64,000 nt of DNA from Thinopyrum elongatum (Eukaryota; Streptophyta; Magnoliopsida; Poales; Poaceae), in the NCBI GenBank assembly GCA_011799875.1, contig CM022298.1, positions 55,581,792-55,645,791 on the forward strand. The letters are read 5' to 3'. Below, one piece after another: positions 34,531-46,525 of the stretch; position 1 is the first letter of the stretch; each line of letters begins with the position of its first letter. Both the position numbers and the translations under genes were made by a program. The notes under the pieces were generated by a model. The model worked only from the letters and a program-made list of their open reading frames with translations, was not told the DNA's origin and did not search any database.

Positions 34531-36387
34531 ATCAATTCTGGTGGACACATGGATGGATTGTGAAGGTTTTGCCTTTGGTACAACGTGCATGTAAGGGCAT
34601 GCCTTGGTAGAACAGAACAAGTTGTTCTCTTTCCAATCTTGCATAGAATCTGCCAATCTGGAGAGTTATCGGAAAACTTCAAGTAACTAGTCGAGTATTA
34701 GGTTTTTGCAGTTGTATATCTTCTCGGCCATGTACAAGTTTTTTTAGAACGGCCATGTACAAGTTTACAAGTGGATATATAGTTGTTCATGTTATAGAGT
34801 TGTTAGCTGGTGAATTGCGATGTTTAATTTGTTGGTGTTGGAGCTGCTTCTTGATGGGATTAACTTTTCTTTGCAAAACCAATGTCTTTGTAGTTTAGCT
34901 CTAGTTTCCTTTGTTCCAATAAGGGGAAAATGTAAATATTCATATTTTGGCCAGCTTGGAGGCGCAAATTGGTGACCCTAATTAACATTCTCAAACCCTC
35001 TTTTGTTCAAACAAATTAATTGGTTTCTAAAAATGTTGTGATTTTGAAAAAGTTTATTTGATTGAACTAAAGAGGGTTAGAGGGTACTCTTTGGGTTACC
35101 AATTTCCATCGCTAGCTTCAAGCTTCTTGTGTTCTTTGAACTAAAGAGGGTTAGAAGGAAATGAACAAGTATTGAAAAAGAGTTGTGCTCTTTAATTCTC
35201 AACAAACTAAGCTGGAAATGCTGTACATTGCGTCCCCGTACAGATCTGAAGACCAGCTTCAGCTCGAAGTTCACTAGATGCACTGCTTAATTAGGGGCCT
35301 CTAGCTGTGCCTTCTATTTCTTGGACGAGAAACCCACATCCGCCCTAGTATGGAGACTAGCGAAAAGCCCAGTGCACATTCAGTTTCAACTGATCATAGA
35401 TTGGTCTCGTGATCTAGTCGAGCACACCACCAGATTCTCTTTATGTGCGTATAGTAGCACATTGGTCAGACTTCATTCAAGTCTGTCTGCAAAAGACCAT
35501 CCAAAGCGGCTAGAAGTTTACGCTTGGACCGATTCCGTAAAGGTACACATTGTGCTGGAAGCACTACTTCATATCTCCAACTATCAGGATATCAAATTCC
35601 CAATACCCCCCATGCTCATTCCAACATTTTTCATTGCCCAGAAACTTCGTATGGCAAGCAAAGTGCTACTTCGTCGGCATCTACATCATATAGTTAGAAG
35701 CTTGTATTTTGACTGTGATATGAAACACCGGAAGGGAGAAGGCATAAGGTACTTATAGATGTTTTGGGGAGAATCAATATTAAGTAACCATATGGTGGCA
35801 GTTGGCGCTATAGTTGTATTGCTTATTGATGGGAACATGGGAACCTGTACATATGTTAGAATTAACCATGATATGTGGGCCATGTACGTGCATCTCACTG
35901 TATATGCTCAATCCACCGAAAAGTAATCAGCCGCAACTAGCTTGTATGTGCGCATCGCCAAAAACAACTCGGGGGCTGTGTCGTCAAGTTCGGGCATGTG
36001 CCAACAACATATAAATGAAAGTGGTTTAAGAACCATGAAAAGAAAGCATATCAAAAAGACAGTTTGGTTAGTATTATCATTACTAGAGTTGCACGGCACA
36101 ATTAGTGTAATGCTAGCAGGAACCACTCATTTATTAAGGACCTCTACAAAGATTTGCCATTCGTCTGCCAAGAACTGCTCATCTAGCATGCTGACATATC
36201 ACCATTGACATCAGGAAATTAAGAAAAAATGAAAACGAGTTCACATCAAGGAATATAATGTTGAAATTGTGCCTTAGGTCTTGTTTTTTTGTGGGGGGGT
36301 GGAAATCAACCGGTTGTGCACTATATTCATCCTTCTCTATAACATGTAGGAGACATTACAAAATTCTGGTAGTGGGGTGACGGTACA

Positions 36388-37877
36388 TGATACGTCTCCG
36401 TCGTATCTATAATTTTTTATTGTTTCATGCCAATATTATACAACTTTCACATACTTTTGGCAACAATTTATATAATTTATTGGACTAACATATTGATCCA
36501 GTGCACAGTGTCAGTTCCTGTTTGTTGCATGTTTTTTGTTTAGCAGAATATCCGTATTAAACGAAGTCCAAACGTGATAAAAATTTACGGAGAATTATTT
36601 TGGAATATATGTGATTTTTGGGAGGCGGAATCAACGCAAATGGAGGCCCATGGCCTCCACTATCCACCAGGGCGCGTCCTGCCCCCTGGCGCACGGTGGT
36701 TCCTAGTGGGCACCCCGTAAATCGGTTGGGGCTCTTCTTCGGTCGCAAGGAAGCTTATATCCGGAAAAAAAACCATGTTAAAATTTTAGCGCAATCGCAG
36801 TTACGGATCTCCGAATATTTAAGAAACAGTGAAAGGCCAGAAAACAGGAGCGTGAAACAGAAGAGAACAAAGAGAGATCCAATCTCGGAGGGGCTCCTGC
36901 CCCTCCGCTGCCATGGCAGCCATGGACCAGAGGGGGAACTCTCCTCCTATCTAGGGGGGAGGCCAAGGAAGAAGAAGAATAAGAAGAAGAAGGAGGGGGG
37001 CTCTCTCCCCCTCTCTCCCGGTGGCGCTGGAGTGGCGCTGGGGCAAGGATCGTGACGGCGATCTACACCAACAATCTTGCTACCGTCAACACCAATTTTC
37101 TCCTCCTCTATGCAGCAGTGTAACCTCTCTATTCCTGCTGCAATTCTCTACTTAAACATGGTGCTCAACACTATATATTATTATCCAATGATATGTGGTT
37201 ATCCTATGATGTTTGAGTAGATCTGTTTTGTCCTATAAGTTGATTGATGATCGTGATTGGTTGAGTTGTATATTTTATTTTGGTACTGTCCTATGTTGCT
37301 CTTCGTGTCGCGCAAACGTGAGGAATCACCGTTGTAGGGTGTTGCAATACGTTCATGATTCGCTTATGGTGGGTAGCGTGAGTGACTGAAACACATACCC
37401 GAGTAGGTGGGTTGTTGTGTATGGGATAAAGAGGACTTGATACTTAATACTACGGTTGGGTTTTACCTTAATGATCTTTGGCAGTTGCGGATGCTTGCTA
37501 GAGTTCCAATCATAAGTGCATATGATCCAAGTACGGAAAGTATATTAGCTCATGCATCTCCCTCATATAAAATTGCAATAATGATTACCGGTCTAGTTAT
37601 CAATTGCCTAGGGACAAATGACTTTCTTGTGTGACAAAAGCTTTCTACTAAACAACTAAGTTTATTATCTTGCAATTTATTCGTAGTTTTATTCTCGCAA
37701 AGTACTTCTAGTTTTATTCTTGTTCTAGGTAAAGCAAACCTTAAGTGTGCGTAAAATTGTATCGGTGGTCGATAGAACTTGAGGGAATATTTGTTCTACC
37801 TTTAGCTCCTCGTTGGGTTCGACACTCTTATTTATCCAAAAAGGCTACACACGATCCCCTATACTTGTGGGTTATCA
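36388..37877 (+). mobile_element. Solo LTR with intact 5-bp target duplication
   Basis: It begins TGATACGTCTCCG and ends GTGGGTTATCA, flanked by GTACA on both sides (36383-36387 and 37878-37882). No internal retrotransposon sequence remains, so it arose by recombination between the two LTRs of one element. The TGATACGTCTCC start is common among Triticeae Gypsy LTRs as I recall; I do not name the family. The short frame at 37407-37634 lies inside the LTR and is not treated as a gene. Confidence 0.95.
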
Positions 37878-38025
37878 GTACAGTATACCAGAGGTGGCCC
37901 ATCAGCTAGGAAGCTCGATGCTGGGCCGGGCTAAGGGCCCGAGAGGCCTAGCTAAAGCCTTATCCTAGCAATTGATCTAGGGGCCCGACCTAGAGATGAA
38001 GCATCATCCTGGCATGCAAGCCAAA
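37878..38025. other. Short unassigned segment between two insertions
   Basis: GC-rich sequence with 'gggcccga' repeats; it continues the DNA left of the solo LTR. Confidence 0.5.
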
Positions 38026-40269
38026 CACTAGTGGAGAAATGACTAGCCACAACTAAAGTTTGGCGCCCCATTTTCAATCAACGCCACCATTATATTTTCC
38101 AAATACTGGTGGCGCTGCCATATTTGGTACGATAACTTTATAAGGGTATTACTGGCATATGTTTTTTATGACACGACACGAGTTGATGGGCCCAGCTATA
38201 CTGACCAGTTGGTATATAGTGGTGGTGTCAGATTTGTTTGGACGCCGCAGGTAATTAGTCTAGTACTGTCGTGCATTTTATTGGAATGACAACACTAAAT
38301 TTTTTCCTATATATATGAGTGTTTTGGCAGCACTTGTTTCTCAAACAATTTGACTTCCTTTCTCCACAAAAATCTGCTCCCTTGTTTTGCCTAAATAGGA
38401 GTATTTTATTATTTTGAGTTATTATTTTATTTTTGGAGACTTTGGTTATTAAAGTAAGAATATTTATTTTTAATCTATTATTATTTTGAGCCTTTTTAAT
38501 GATTTTGAGACTTTAATTATTAAAGTAAGAATGCTTTATTTTGATTTATTGTATTTTGAGACTTTCATTATTTTTGAAACATTTAGTTATTAAATCAAAA
38601 ATATTATTTTGAATCTATTATTATTTTGAGTATGAATTTACTAGTATTTTGAGACTTTTATTAATTTTGAAACATTTAGTTATTAAAGCAATTTTTTTTG
38701 AATCTATTATTATTTTGAGTATGAATTTTTTGTATTTTCAGACTTTTTTAATTTTGAAACATTTAGTTATTAAAGAAAATGATATTTATTTTGAATCTAT
38801 TATTATTTTGAGTCAGTATTTATTAGTATTTCCAGACTTTTCTTAATTTTTGAAACATTTAGTTATTAAAGAAAAGAATATTTATTTTGAATATATTATT
38901 ATTTTGAGTTTGAATTTATTAGTATTTTGAGACTTTTATTATTTTTTGAAACATTTAGTTATTATTTATTCTGAATCTATTCTTATTTACGACATGGCCC
39001 CATTGGGCGATGGATGATGTCTAGGCAAAACCACTCGCCCACCCGATAGACTCGATCCCCTTCTCGTCGCCGCCTTGCTCTCGATCCCCTTTCTGCCGAC
39101 GGCGGTCGCCGAACAATTTCGTCCGGCGTCCTCCGGTCCTCAGCTACACATCTTCCTCCCCCCTATCGATTCCCAATGCTAGAGCAGACACATGGTCCAT
39201 TCCCTATGCCCCAACCCGTTCCCATTCCCAATGCTGCTAGAGCAGACACATGGTCCATTCCCAATGCCCCAACCCATTCCCATTCCCAATGCTAGGGTTT
39301 CGGCGATGCCGACGGAGACGACGGCGAAGGAGTAGACAGACGGCGACCCTCGGCTCCAATCCAGGTGAGCATCTCATCTCTCTCTGTTTTTCTATAGGCT
39401 AGTACCGAAACTAATCGCATTTAGCTTTGGTCATGGCCACTGTAATTTTGCTTAGAAATGTGTTAAGTTGCCATTTTTAGATATGTGTTTACCAAATCAG
39501 TTAAGTTCCAAGTCAGTGCCAAAACAATGCATTGCCAAATTAGTGCCAAATCAGAGCATTGCCAAATCAATGCACCATGACATTTTTAGTTGATACAAAT
39601 GGTAATTTTCGAAATATGTTTGCTCTAGGCATTTTTAGAAATGTGTTTGCTCTAGGCATTTTAGTTGATACACATGTTGATACAAATGGCAGTTTTAGGA
39701 ATGTGTTTGCTCTAGTTCAAATATCGTGGCAAGTCAGTGCCAAAACAGTGGATTGCCAAATCAGAGCATTGCCAAATCAGTGCACCATGGTATTTTTAGT
39801 TGATACAAATTTTTGCGAAGTCTGGTTGAACAGTTTGTGCATTTGCCAAGAAATGCGATTGACCACTAGGGCTAGCTATGGATGATGTAGTTTGGTTGAA
39901 CAGTTTGTGAAGTTGAACTAGTATAGTTCTGGAAGTACTAACTTTTGCGAAGTTGAACTACTTTAGTTCTTAAAGTACTAACTTTTGTGAACTTGAACTA
40001 CTTAAGTTGATGAGTACCTATCTAGCTGCATATGTTTTTATAATAAAAAGATCTATTTGCTGGCGTTGGGCCAACAAGGTATGCCAGTGGTAAAATACAC
40101 TTACTGCCGGCGTTGTCCATGTGGCACGCCATCAGCATGTAAAATACCGTTGGCGTGGGTTCCAACGCCACCACTATTTTTTAATAATGGCGCCATATTG
40201 GTGGCGCTGGGCCCCCATGCCAGCAAGGTACTGTTTGCCATGCCATAGATAGGCTTTTCTGCACTAGTG
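38026..40269. mobile_element. Non-autonomous CACTA element, 2.2 kb
   Basis: Starts CACTAGTGGAGAAATG and ends CTTTTCTGCACTAGTG, with target duplication AAA at 38023-38025 and 40270-40272. Near both ends, 'tggcgccac'-like subterminal motifs recur. No transposase is encoded. From 39020 to 39370 a GC-rich segment ending in 'ccag|gtgagc' looks like a captured 5' exon and splice donor, and 39480-39860 has repeats of 'ttgccaaatcagtgc' and 'tttttagttgataca'. Confidence 0.92.
38440..38990. repeat. AT-rich tandem repeat in the non-autonomous CACTA
   Basis: About five degenerate units of roughly 110 bases contain 'gaaacatttagttatta' and 'tctattattattttgag'. Confidence 0.85.
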
Positions 40270-42240
40270 AAAGTGCCCTCGTCACGAGGTCGGTTAGGAT
40301 CTCTATGTTCCCCACATTAATCCAAAACAAAATAGGACTAGGATATTACCTCAACCATGAGGTCCTGAATCTTGGTAAAAACCTTGTGCGAAATCCCCCT
40401 GATACTTCCGGCTATGCTCTCTGCCCTACCGAGGGCACTGACGAGATTTTGCACCATCAGTTGGTGCGCTAGTCAGGGGCTGCGTGAGCCGAAGACCAAC
40501 TTTAGATCGATCTTCCATCGTGCCCGCCGACTTCGCGCCTGGTTAGAGCTTCACTTTTGTCTCCCTCACCTTCGTCGCGGATGGGACAAGATGGCTCGAC
40601 ATCGACCGCCGCCCAACCCCGTTCGCACCATCTTCTTTGAAACGCTTTGCATTCTTCATGGATCCCTAGGACGACCTCCTCCCTTGTGTCCCACCACCTC
40701 ATCAAGCAACAAGTGCGGATTCCACAGAACCCGCAACAACAACACCGATCTCCGACTCAAAAGACGACCACACTCCATCGATAATCCTCCCGATCGAGGC
40801 CCGGATCAAGACCGCGAGGCCGGGGCGCTGCGCTGACTTGACATTAACCCACCAGCACACACTCACGTCTCATCTGGTTGTGATGGTCTGCTCCAACTGC
40901 ATCGTTGACCATGAGCCAGGGGATTGCATCTGGGACGACTACATCACCGACAACGATGCCACTTTCACAAGCCTCCTCTCGCTTTTGAGAACGGAAGCTA
41001 ATGATGACATTGGGGCAAGCTCCACCACAACCTCTTCAATAGACGACGATGAGCCACCGCTGGACATAACCCTGGGGCAAGTCCTTAACTCCTTATGACA
41101 GCTCCAGGAGGCTCTGGAGGTGGTGACAACTGATCCTCGACGCCCAATAGCTCTCCCGTCGTCACCAATTCTAGTGAAGTTGTTCCCACAAACATCATCC
41201 CACCAGTTTCAGCACCACCAATTATTACTACTATGGCCACCGCTCCTTCAACACCCTGACCTCAACATCGATTGGCTGGAGCCTAGGGCTCCGGTACTGT
41301 GGGCTTCATGAGCCCTGGGGCTGGCCCCTTGGTCTCCGCTCCACCAACAATGACACCACACATCGCCGGCGACACACTGTGGCTGCTCAGCATGGCTACC
41401 AGGAGACGACCCACCATCAGGGCCATGGAGGCCATCACGCAGCCACGCAGGCCACTGTGGCCGTCCACTGCAGAAAGATAAGGGTGAGGCCGCCACACAG
41501 CAGGCCTGATGGATGGAAACCATGGCTAATGAGCAATTCGGCGACCCGACACTAAACCCGCTCGGCAACCAACTTTCATGTAGTTTGATGAGTCCAAATT
41601 TTGCATTATTTTGGACCTCATATTTCGTTCCGTAGTGTTAGGGTTCTTCGGATTTAGCGGACGTAGCGGCACAGTTCCAGGCAGAGCAAGTGGCCATGCT
41701 CGACTCAGATCCAATCTAAGCGAGAGGTGGCGGTGGACCGCCGACTTGAAGAGGGAGCAGATCTTTGCAGACCAAGAGGACGAGGAAGAGGAGCCAGAGC
41801 TTCGCCCCGCCTCCAATGACCCCGAAGGCGGTCCAGCCAACCAAGGGTTATTTGCATCTCCGACGACAATTAGGAGTTCGATTGTTTCTGCCTTGCTTGC
41901 TTCATGCAATATGTTCTACAGTGATAAATTAACGTTGCATGCAGTAGTACGTATTTGAGATTTTCCGGGCAAAAAGACAAAATTGCAGGTAGGAAACATG
42001 TGAATAGCAACTTTTCTATTGTATCAGTTTTGTTTTAATTCGGCCAGAATACGATGTGCAACAAAACTGCAGGTAGGCACATCAACCCTAACGGGTGGGC
42101 CAACCCCCTGTCATCAACGCGTTTAAATTGCCCAAACCGGTCAGTAACTAAAGGTGGTAGGTATTTAGAAAAAATACCCTAAAAGTGGTAGGTTTTTGTC
42201 ACGCGCATGAAAAGTGGTAGTTTTCGGAAACACATGCCGT
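40270..42240 (+). other. Degenerate retroelement-like DNA, no intact gene
   Basis: Near 40460 'cagttggtgcgctagtcagggg' resembles a decayed Gypsy-type primer-site and leader region, followed by short broken frames to about 41900. The 86-codon acidic frame 40838-41098 and others have no recognised domain. The stretch 41960-42240 shows nothing recognisable. Confidence 0.35.
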
Positions 42241-42244
42241 AGTT

Positions 42245-42508
42245 GTGGTAGTTTTATGCTATATACTTGACGGCGGGAAATATGTGTCTTCTGAGTTTGG
42301 GCTGCTGGATCTGTTCACCATCGTCAGCGGTATCCTCCAAAGGAGCACGACACTGTTGAGATGGATACTTTTGTGCAGCTTCAAGGTGTTGCCCTTCATC
42401 CTGCTGGCGGGTTCGATGACGCGCCACCTCCCTGCATACGCCTGCGACCGCCTGAAGAACCCGCATAACACAAGTGGCGTGGTTGAGATGCGCGTGTATT
42501 CAAATTAA
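42245..42508 (+). other. Unidentified coding-like fragment
   Basis: An 87-codon plus frame with two hydrophobic stretches overlaps two 70-codon frames on the other strand. Base composition is richer in GC than the flanks, suggesting a gene relic. I cannot name it or decide the strand. Confidence 0.25.
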
Positions 42509-43300
42509 GGTGTGCGGTAAACCTGGAAGATTTAGAGATCTTACCTCTTTGTTCACACACTTGTAGATCCGGTCTCAGACCTCTGTCCACTCTAGTGACT
42601 AAGTTGAGAACCCTATCTCCGCAAGGAATCAGTGGGTGGGACTGGTTGGCGGCGAAGGAAGAGCCAGATGTAGGCATCGCCGGTGGGATGATCAATAATT
42701 TGCCAGATGGGCTTGGACTATGTTAGACGAGCCTTGAAGAAGGGTAGCTGGGTTTCATTAACTCATGATCATTGTATAACTTCCGTGTACTTAAAAAAGC
42801 TCTTAAAAAATACACAATCATTATTAAAACGTTCGCCATCTATTAAAATTTATGGTTTAATAATAATAATGAACTCTAGAAATGTATTGAAAATGCCGTG
42901 CGTGCTTGCAGAAACGTAAGCATAGTTTCCAAGAGCACGTTGAAATTTTTTCCAGACGTATGAACATTTTCTAAAGAGTAGTTTGAACATTTCTCGCGAT
43001 ACACGCCGTCGATGTTTAAATGGATGATGGCCGATTTTAAGAAACACGTTGAAACCTCTTTAATACACTTGGAACTTTTTCCGAGAGCATGCCGAACATT
43101 TTATCAAATGAAAATGTTAGGGTTGAAGTCCTAACATTTTTGTTTCTTGACTTGAGGGAATAACAAAATTGACAATAAAACTTTGTCCTAGTATAGCAAG
43201 ACAAGAAGAGCGACGCGGCCCGGCCTGTTGGCGCTCGCCGTTCCAGAGCATTCCTCCTCGAGCGTCGCTTCTCTGCTCTCCATCCACAACACTCCACAGC
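42509..43300. other. Intergenic DNA upstream of the host gene
   Basis: AT-rich with phrases such as 'gaacatttt' and 'cacgttgaa' repeated; no gene recognised. It probably includes the upstream promoter of the gene starting at 43407, but I see no clear TATA box. Confidence 0.5.
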
Positions 43301-43406
43301 ACAGGTAGAGAGAGAGAGAGAGCGAGCGAGCGAGAGTTGGCGCCGCTTCTCCCCCAAAACACCGCCCAAAACCCTAGACGCCCCTCGCTCCGTCCCTCCG
43401 GTGGCC
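43301..43406 (+). promoter_or_regulatory. 5' untranslated region with GA repeat
   Basis: A run of GAGAGA and GAGC (43307-43334) followed by C-rich sequence 'cccaaaaccctagacgcccc' leads to the ATG at 43407. GA tracts and the 'aaaccctag' box are frequent in grass 5' leaders. The transcription start is not determined. Confidence 0.5.
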
Positions 43407-46400
43407 ATGGCGGCCACGCTGCTCCTCCGCGCCGCGCGCCGCCGAGAGCTCGCGTGCCTCTCGGGACCGTAAGCTCCGCCCCCTCTCCCCTCTCCTCCCC
43501 TCCCCTCCCCGGTGTGCCGGCCGTACTGCCGCATCTTTTTTTTTTTTTTTTGAGCGATCGTCGCCGGCAATGCGGGGGATTTTGGTGCCCAATTCGTGCC
43601 GGAGTGGTCGGCGTGCCGTGATCCTGCGCGGATTTGGTGGGGATCAAGGCAGGGGCGGCTGGCTGTTGGATTATGCGTGTGTAGCGGCAGTATATTAACT
43701 TCAGTAAGAAGCGCCCTCTTTTCTAAGGCTTCTCGTTCAATTGAGGTTCCACGATTGGGAAATTGGAGCAGCGATTTAGACTCGTGGGCCTCGGCTGCCA
43801 TGTGTGGAGGGACGATTGGGTCTTGGCTGGTCTTTGTCTTTTGAGGGGCTCGGCCGAAATGTGTCCACCAGGTGGCTTTGCTCGGCTGTTTGCAGGGGGA
43901 GCGATGGTTGGGGATAGTTCTGGGTTGTCGCTGTTGGTTGGTATGTGTTTTTTTGTATAATATAGTACTATGCTCTAGGATTGAATGGCTGGGAGTTGAT
44001 TCAGGGCAGGATTTCGTGGTGGGTCTCTCTTGATGGAGAGTGGGATGCGACATACTCCGAATTGCTGGAGTGGGACTGATTTCACAGTAGGTCCTGCTGG
44101 TAACTGGGATGAGGAGCTGCGGGAGAGGTAGTCGAACGAACCCGACGTGCGGCGGCGGGAGCAGTTGCGTTGTTGCCGTTCCGCCAACGGCTTCATCGCT
44201 TGCATTGGAGGGCTCCACCGACTCGGTTCCGTGCGGGCAATGTTGCCATTCTGTCTCCTTCCTCCGCTATGTCGCCGTCAGGCCAGCGTTTTATGTTACT
44301 ATTCCCCATTTACTTGATTGGTTTTAGTAGACAGACCATTGTTTGTTTTACCATGTTGAAGTAGCCTCTCCGGTTTCAGATACTATGGGGCTAAGCACCT
44401 TATTTGGGACTGACATGTGTTGGTCATAATGATATTGTAGTCTTATTGGGTAGGAGGACAAAAGCTGGCCTTGCTGATTATATGCACACCTATTTGGTAG
44501 ATGAAAACCAGTCAGATAATAAGAGGAATTAAAATCATTTGCTCTATTGTATCGTGAATGTGCAAAAGGTCATCTCCTAAAAGGTTTGACCGTATCCAAA
44601 CACAAAAGTATAGCTTTCCCTTACACCATTTGTAGCAATTAGATGCATATCATCCTTTGTAGGGCTTAATATCGTCCATGTTATTACATTGCGCCGTGCG
44701 GCTTTCTAATACTGATTGTTCACATTTCAGCTGGCTGCCAACGTCCAGTCAACATATGCTGCGAACGTGTGCTCCAGATGGGGTGCTTTGGGAAGAACTT
44801 TCAGGTAACCACATGTTTTTTATGTATAGAAATTTGGTGGAGATCCTTCACTATGTGCATGTGTAATTTATTTTGTGCGCCTTTATTCCTCAGTGCAAAG
44901 ACAACTGGGAATGAGGTTACTGGAACTGATTTGGGAACAGCTAAGTCATGTGGGGTTATGGAGGGAAAGGTGTGTGGCGGTAGCACTCTCTATGTACGTG
45001 TTTTATTCTCTGCTAGTTAATTCTGTACCGTGTATCATCTCTTTGTCTAACCTACAATCGATCTAGTATTTGTAATGGCTACATACCACTGCCTTGAGTT
45101 TTAGGGGGGACAGACAGATTACACCGATGAAATGTGGGCCAAAGACCAGGAGAAAATAAAACACATGAAGGCAGAGTACGAGGAGACGATGAAGACTCTC
45201 CACAAGCAGATGGATGCGCTTTCTGAACTTGAGAGGTATTAAATGCCATCGCTCGCACTGCCAGTTAAGCAATTTACGTCTATGAATTTACCTGAGATAG
45301 TCGTATATATGCCTGTGACACGATCGATCAATCTATTGGACTGTGGAGTGTCGTGTATGTGTACAGTAGTATCACTTGGGCCCAAGTCCCTTAGCAGCCA
45401 GACCCACCTAAATTGCTAACTGTCTGACGTCAAGCCAAACCCAAAGCCATGTACAACAGATATAACCATATAGGCTCCAGCATCACCTTCAGGTCTCTCA
45501 GCTTCTCCACCGCCAGAGAGTTTTGAGAAAGGTTCCGATTTTTTTTTGGAGCACTGATTTTGTTTTGTCTGTCCCGAGCTCCTCCTATGTCACATTGCCA
45601 TGAAACTTTGCACGCCCACATAAAACTTGTTCATCTTCGATGTATAAAAATTTCAGTTTTTTTTGGCTATTTTATTTGATTTTACTGTTCATCCGGGATC
45701 AGATGTGCTCGAGTCCAGCTATGGATTTTTGTATTTAGAAGCTTTCCCAAACAAACCTTTTGACCAAGAAAAGGCATACCAAAGATTTTGGAAAGACACA
45801 TTGAAATGGAAGATCTTATTTTTCTTTACCAAAGTTCATATGCCAAGTTTACAAAGTATATTTAAAAAACATAAATTTTGATGTATCGGGCTGCAAAAGA
45901 CAGGTAAGTACCCAGGTTACCACTTAGCATGAGTGGTTAGCCATATAAAAAACAAGGAGAAAAAACCATTCATGCTTGGAAAATCCGCTAAAAAATGAAG
46001 AACACCAACCATCTACATTGAGTTCCAACGTGGTAAAAGTATCAAAGAGGAGAGGGAGAGGGAGTGGTGTGGAGGACCAGTACGTTACAGGTGTGTTGGC
46101 TTGCGGCTGTGGAGCCGGCCTGTCAGCCTCAGTCAGACTGCCAGGTACTCCCTCTGTCCGAAAAACTTGTCTAACTTGGTGCTAGATACATCCATTTGAG
46201 GGACAAGTTTTTCCGGACGGAGGGAGTAGTTAACATGTTGCCTCCACAACTAGTCCGTCGCCCACCAGCACCAGCCTAGGAACCCGACTTTGAATCTCCC
46301 AACTTGTCAACCCTTGCAAGTAGCAGTTGTGTAACAATCCTTCTTTACTTGCACACGTCCATTCCAGTACTTAACATACCAAATTGTGAATTCCTATGCA

Positions 46401-46525
46401 GGTGCGGTGATGAGGAACGGGCAAGGCTTAAGAAGAGCCTGGACAGGATCGAGCTTGTATGCAATGTCCTCACCTTGATTTCCATCCCGGTGATAGTCGT
46501 GGGGATCCTTAACATCATGTCGTAG
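43407..46525 (+). CDS. Host gene: small, probably mitochondrial, single-span protein (5 exons)
   Basis: Exons 43407-43468, 44731-44804, 44894-44969, 45105-45235 and 46402-46525, all with GT-AG borders, give about 155 residues. The N-terminus 'MAATLLLRAARRREL' is Arg-rich without acidic residues until Glu, like a mitochondrial presequence. The middle (exon 4) is a charged coiled coil ('KIKHMKAEYEETMKTLHKQM'). The C-terminus is one hydrophobic span ('VLTLISIPVIVVGILNIMS') ending at TAG 46523-46525. Exons 2 to 5 join in phase. Exon 1 as written leaves two bases (CC), whereas exon 2 needs a complete codon, so either one base is missing at the donor (ACC|GTAAG), a different start or small exon is used, or the gene is damaged. 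I do not recognise the family. A partial copy lies at 57739-57862. Confidence 0.65.
46148..46226. mobile_element. Short Stowaway-type MITE in intron 4
   Basis: Starts CTCCCTCTGTCCG and ends CGGACGGAGGGAG, with TA at 46146-46147 and 46227-46228. The body is mostly terminal inverted repeat. It is present in copy B too, so it predates the duplication. Confidence 0.88.

Larger units (their letters stand above)
31205..36387. repeat. Background repeat segments, units 2 to 4
   Basis: Continuation of the DNA at 14626-17337 after the CACTA insertion. The landmarks repeat with unit starts near 31668 and 34990. Antisense frames such as 31665-31480 contain 'RPIHDELKLNVDDAF', faintly like the start of a LINE RNase H domain ('KLNVDGAF'), but they are short and broken. 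No intact gene. Confidence 0.65.

Noticed and set aside
43169..43621. 150-codon frame overlapping exon 1 of the host gene, which would be in phase with exon 2
   Set aside because: It is low-complexity Arg/Pro/Ser sequence beginning far upstream in the leader; the ATG at 43407 gives a far better presequence. Kept only as a reason for uncertainty about exon 1.
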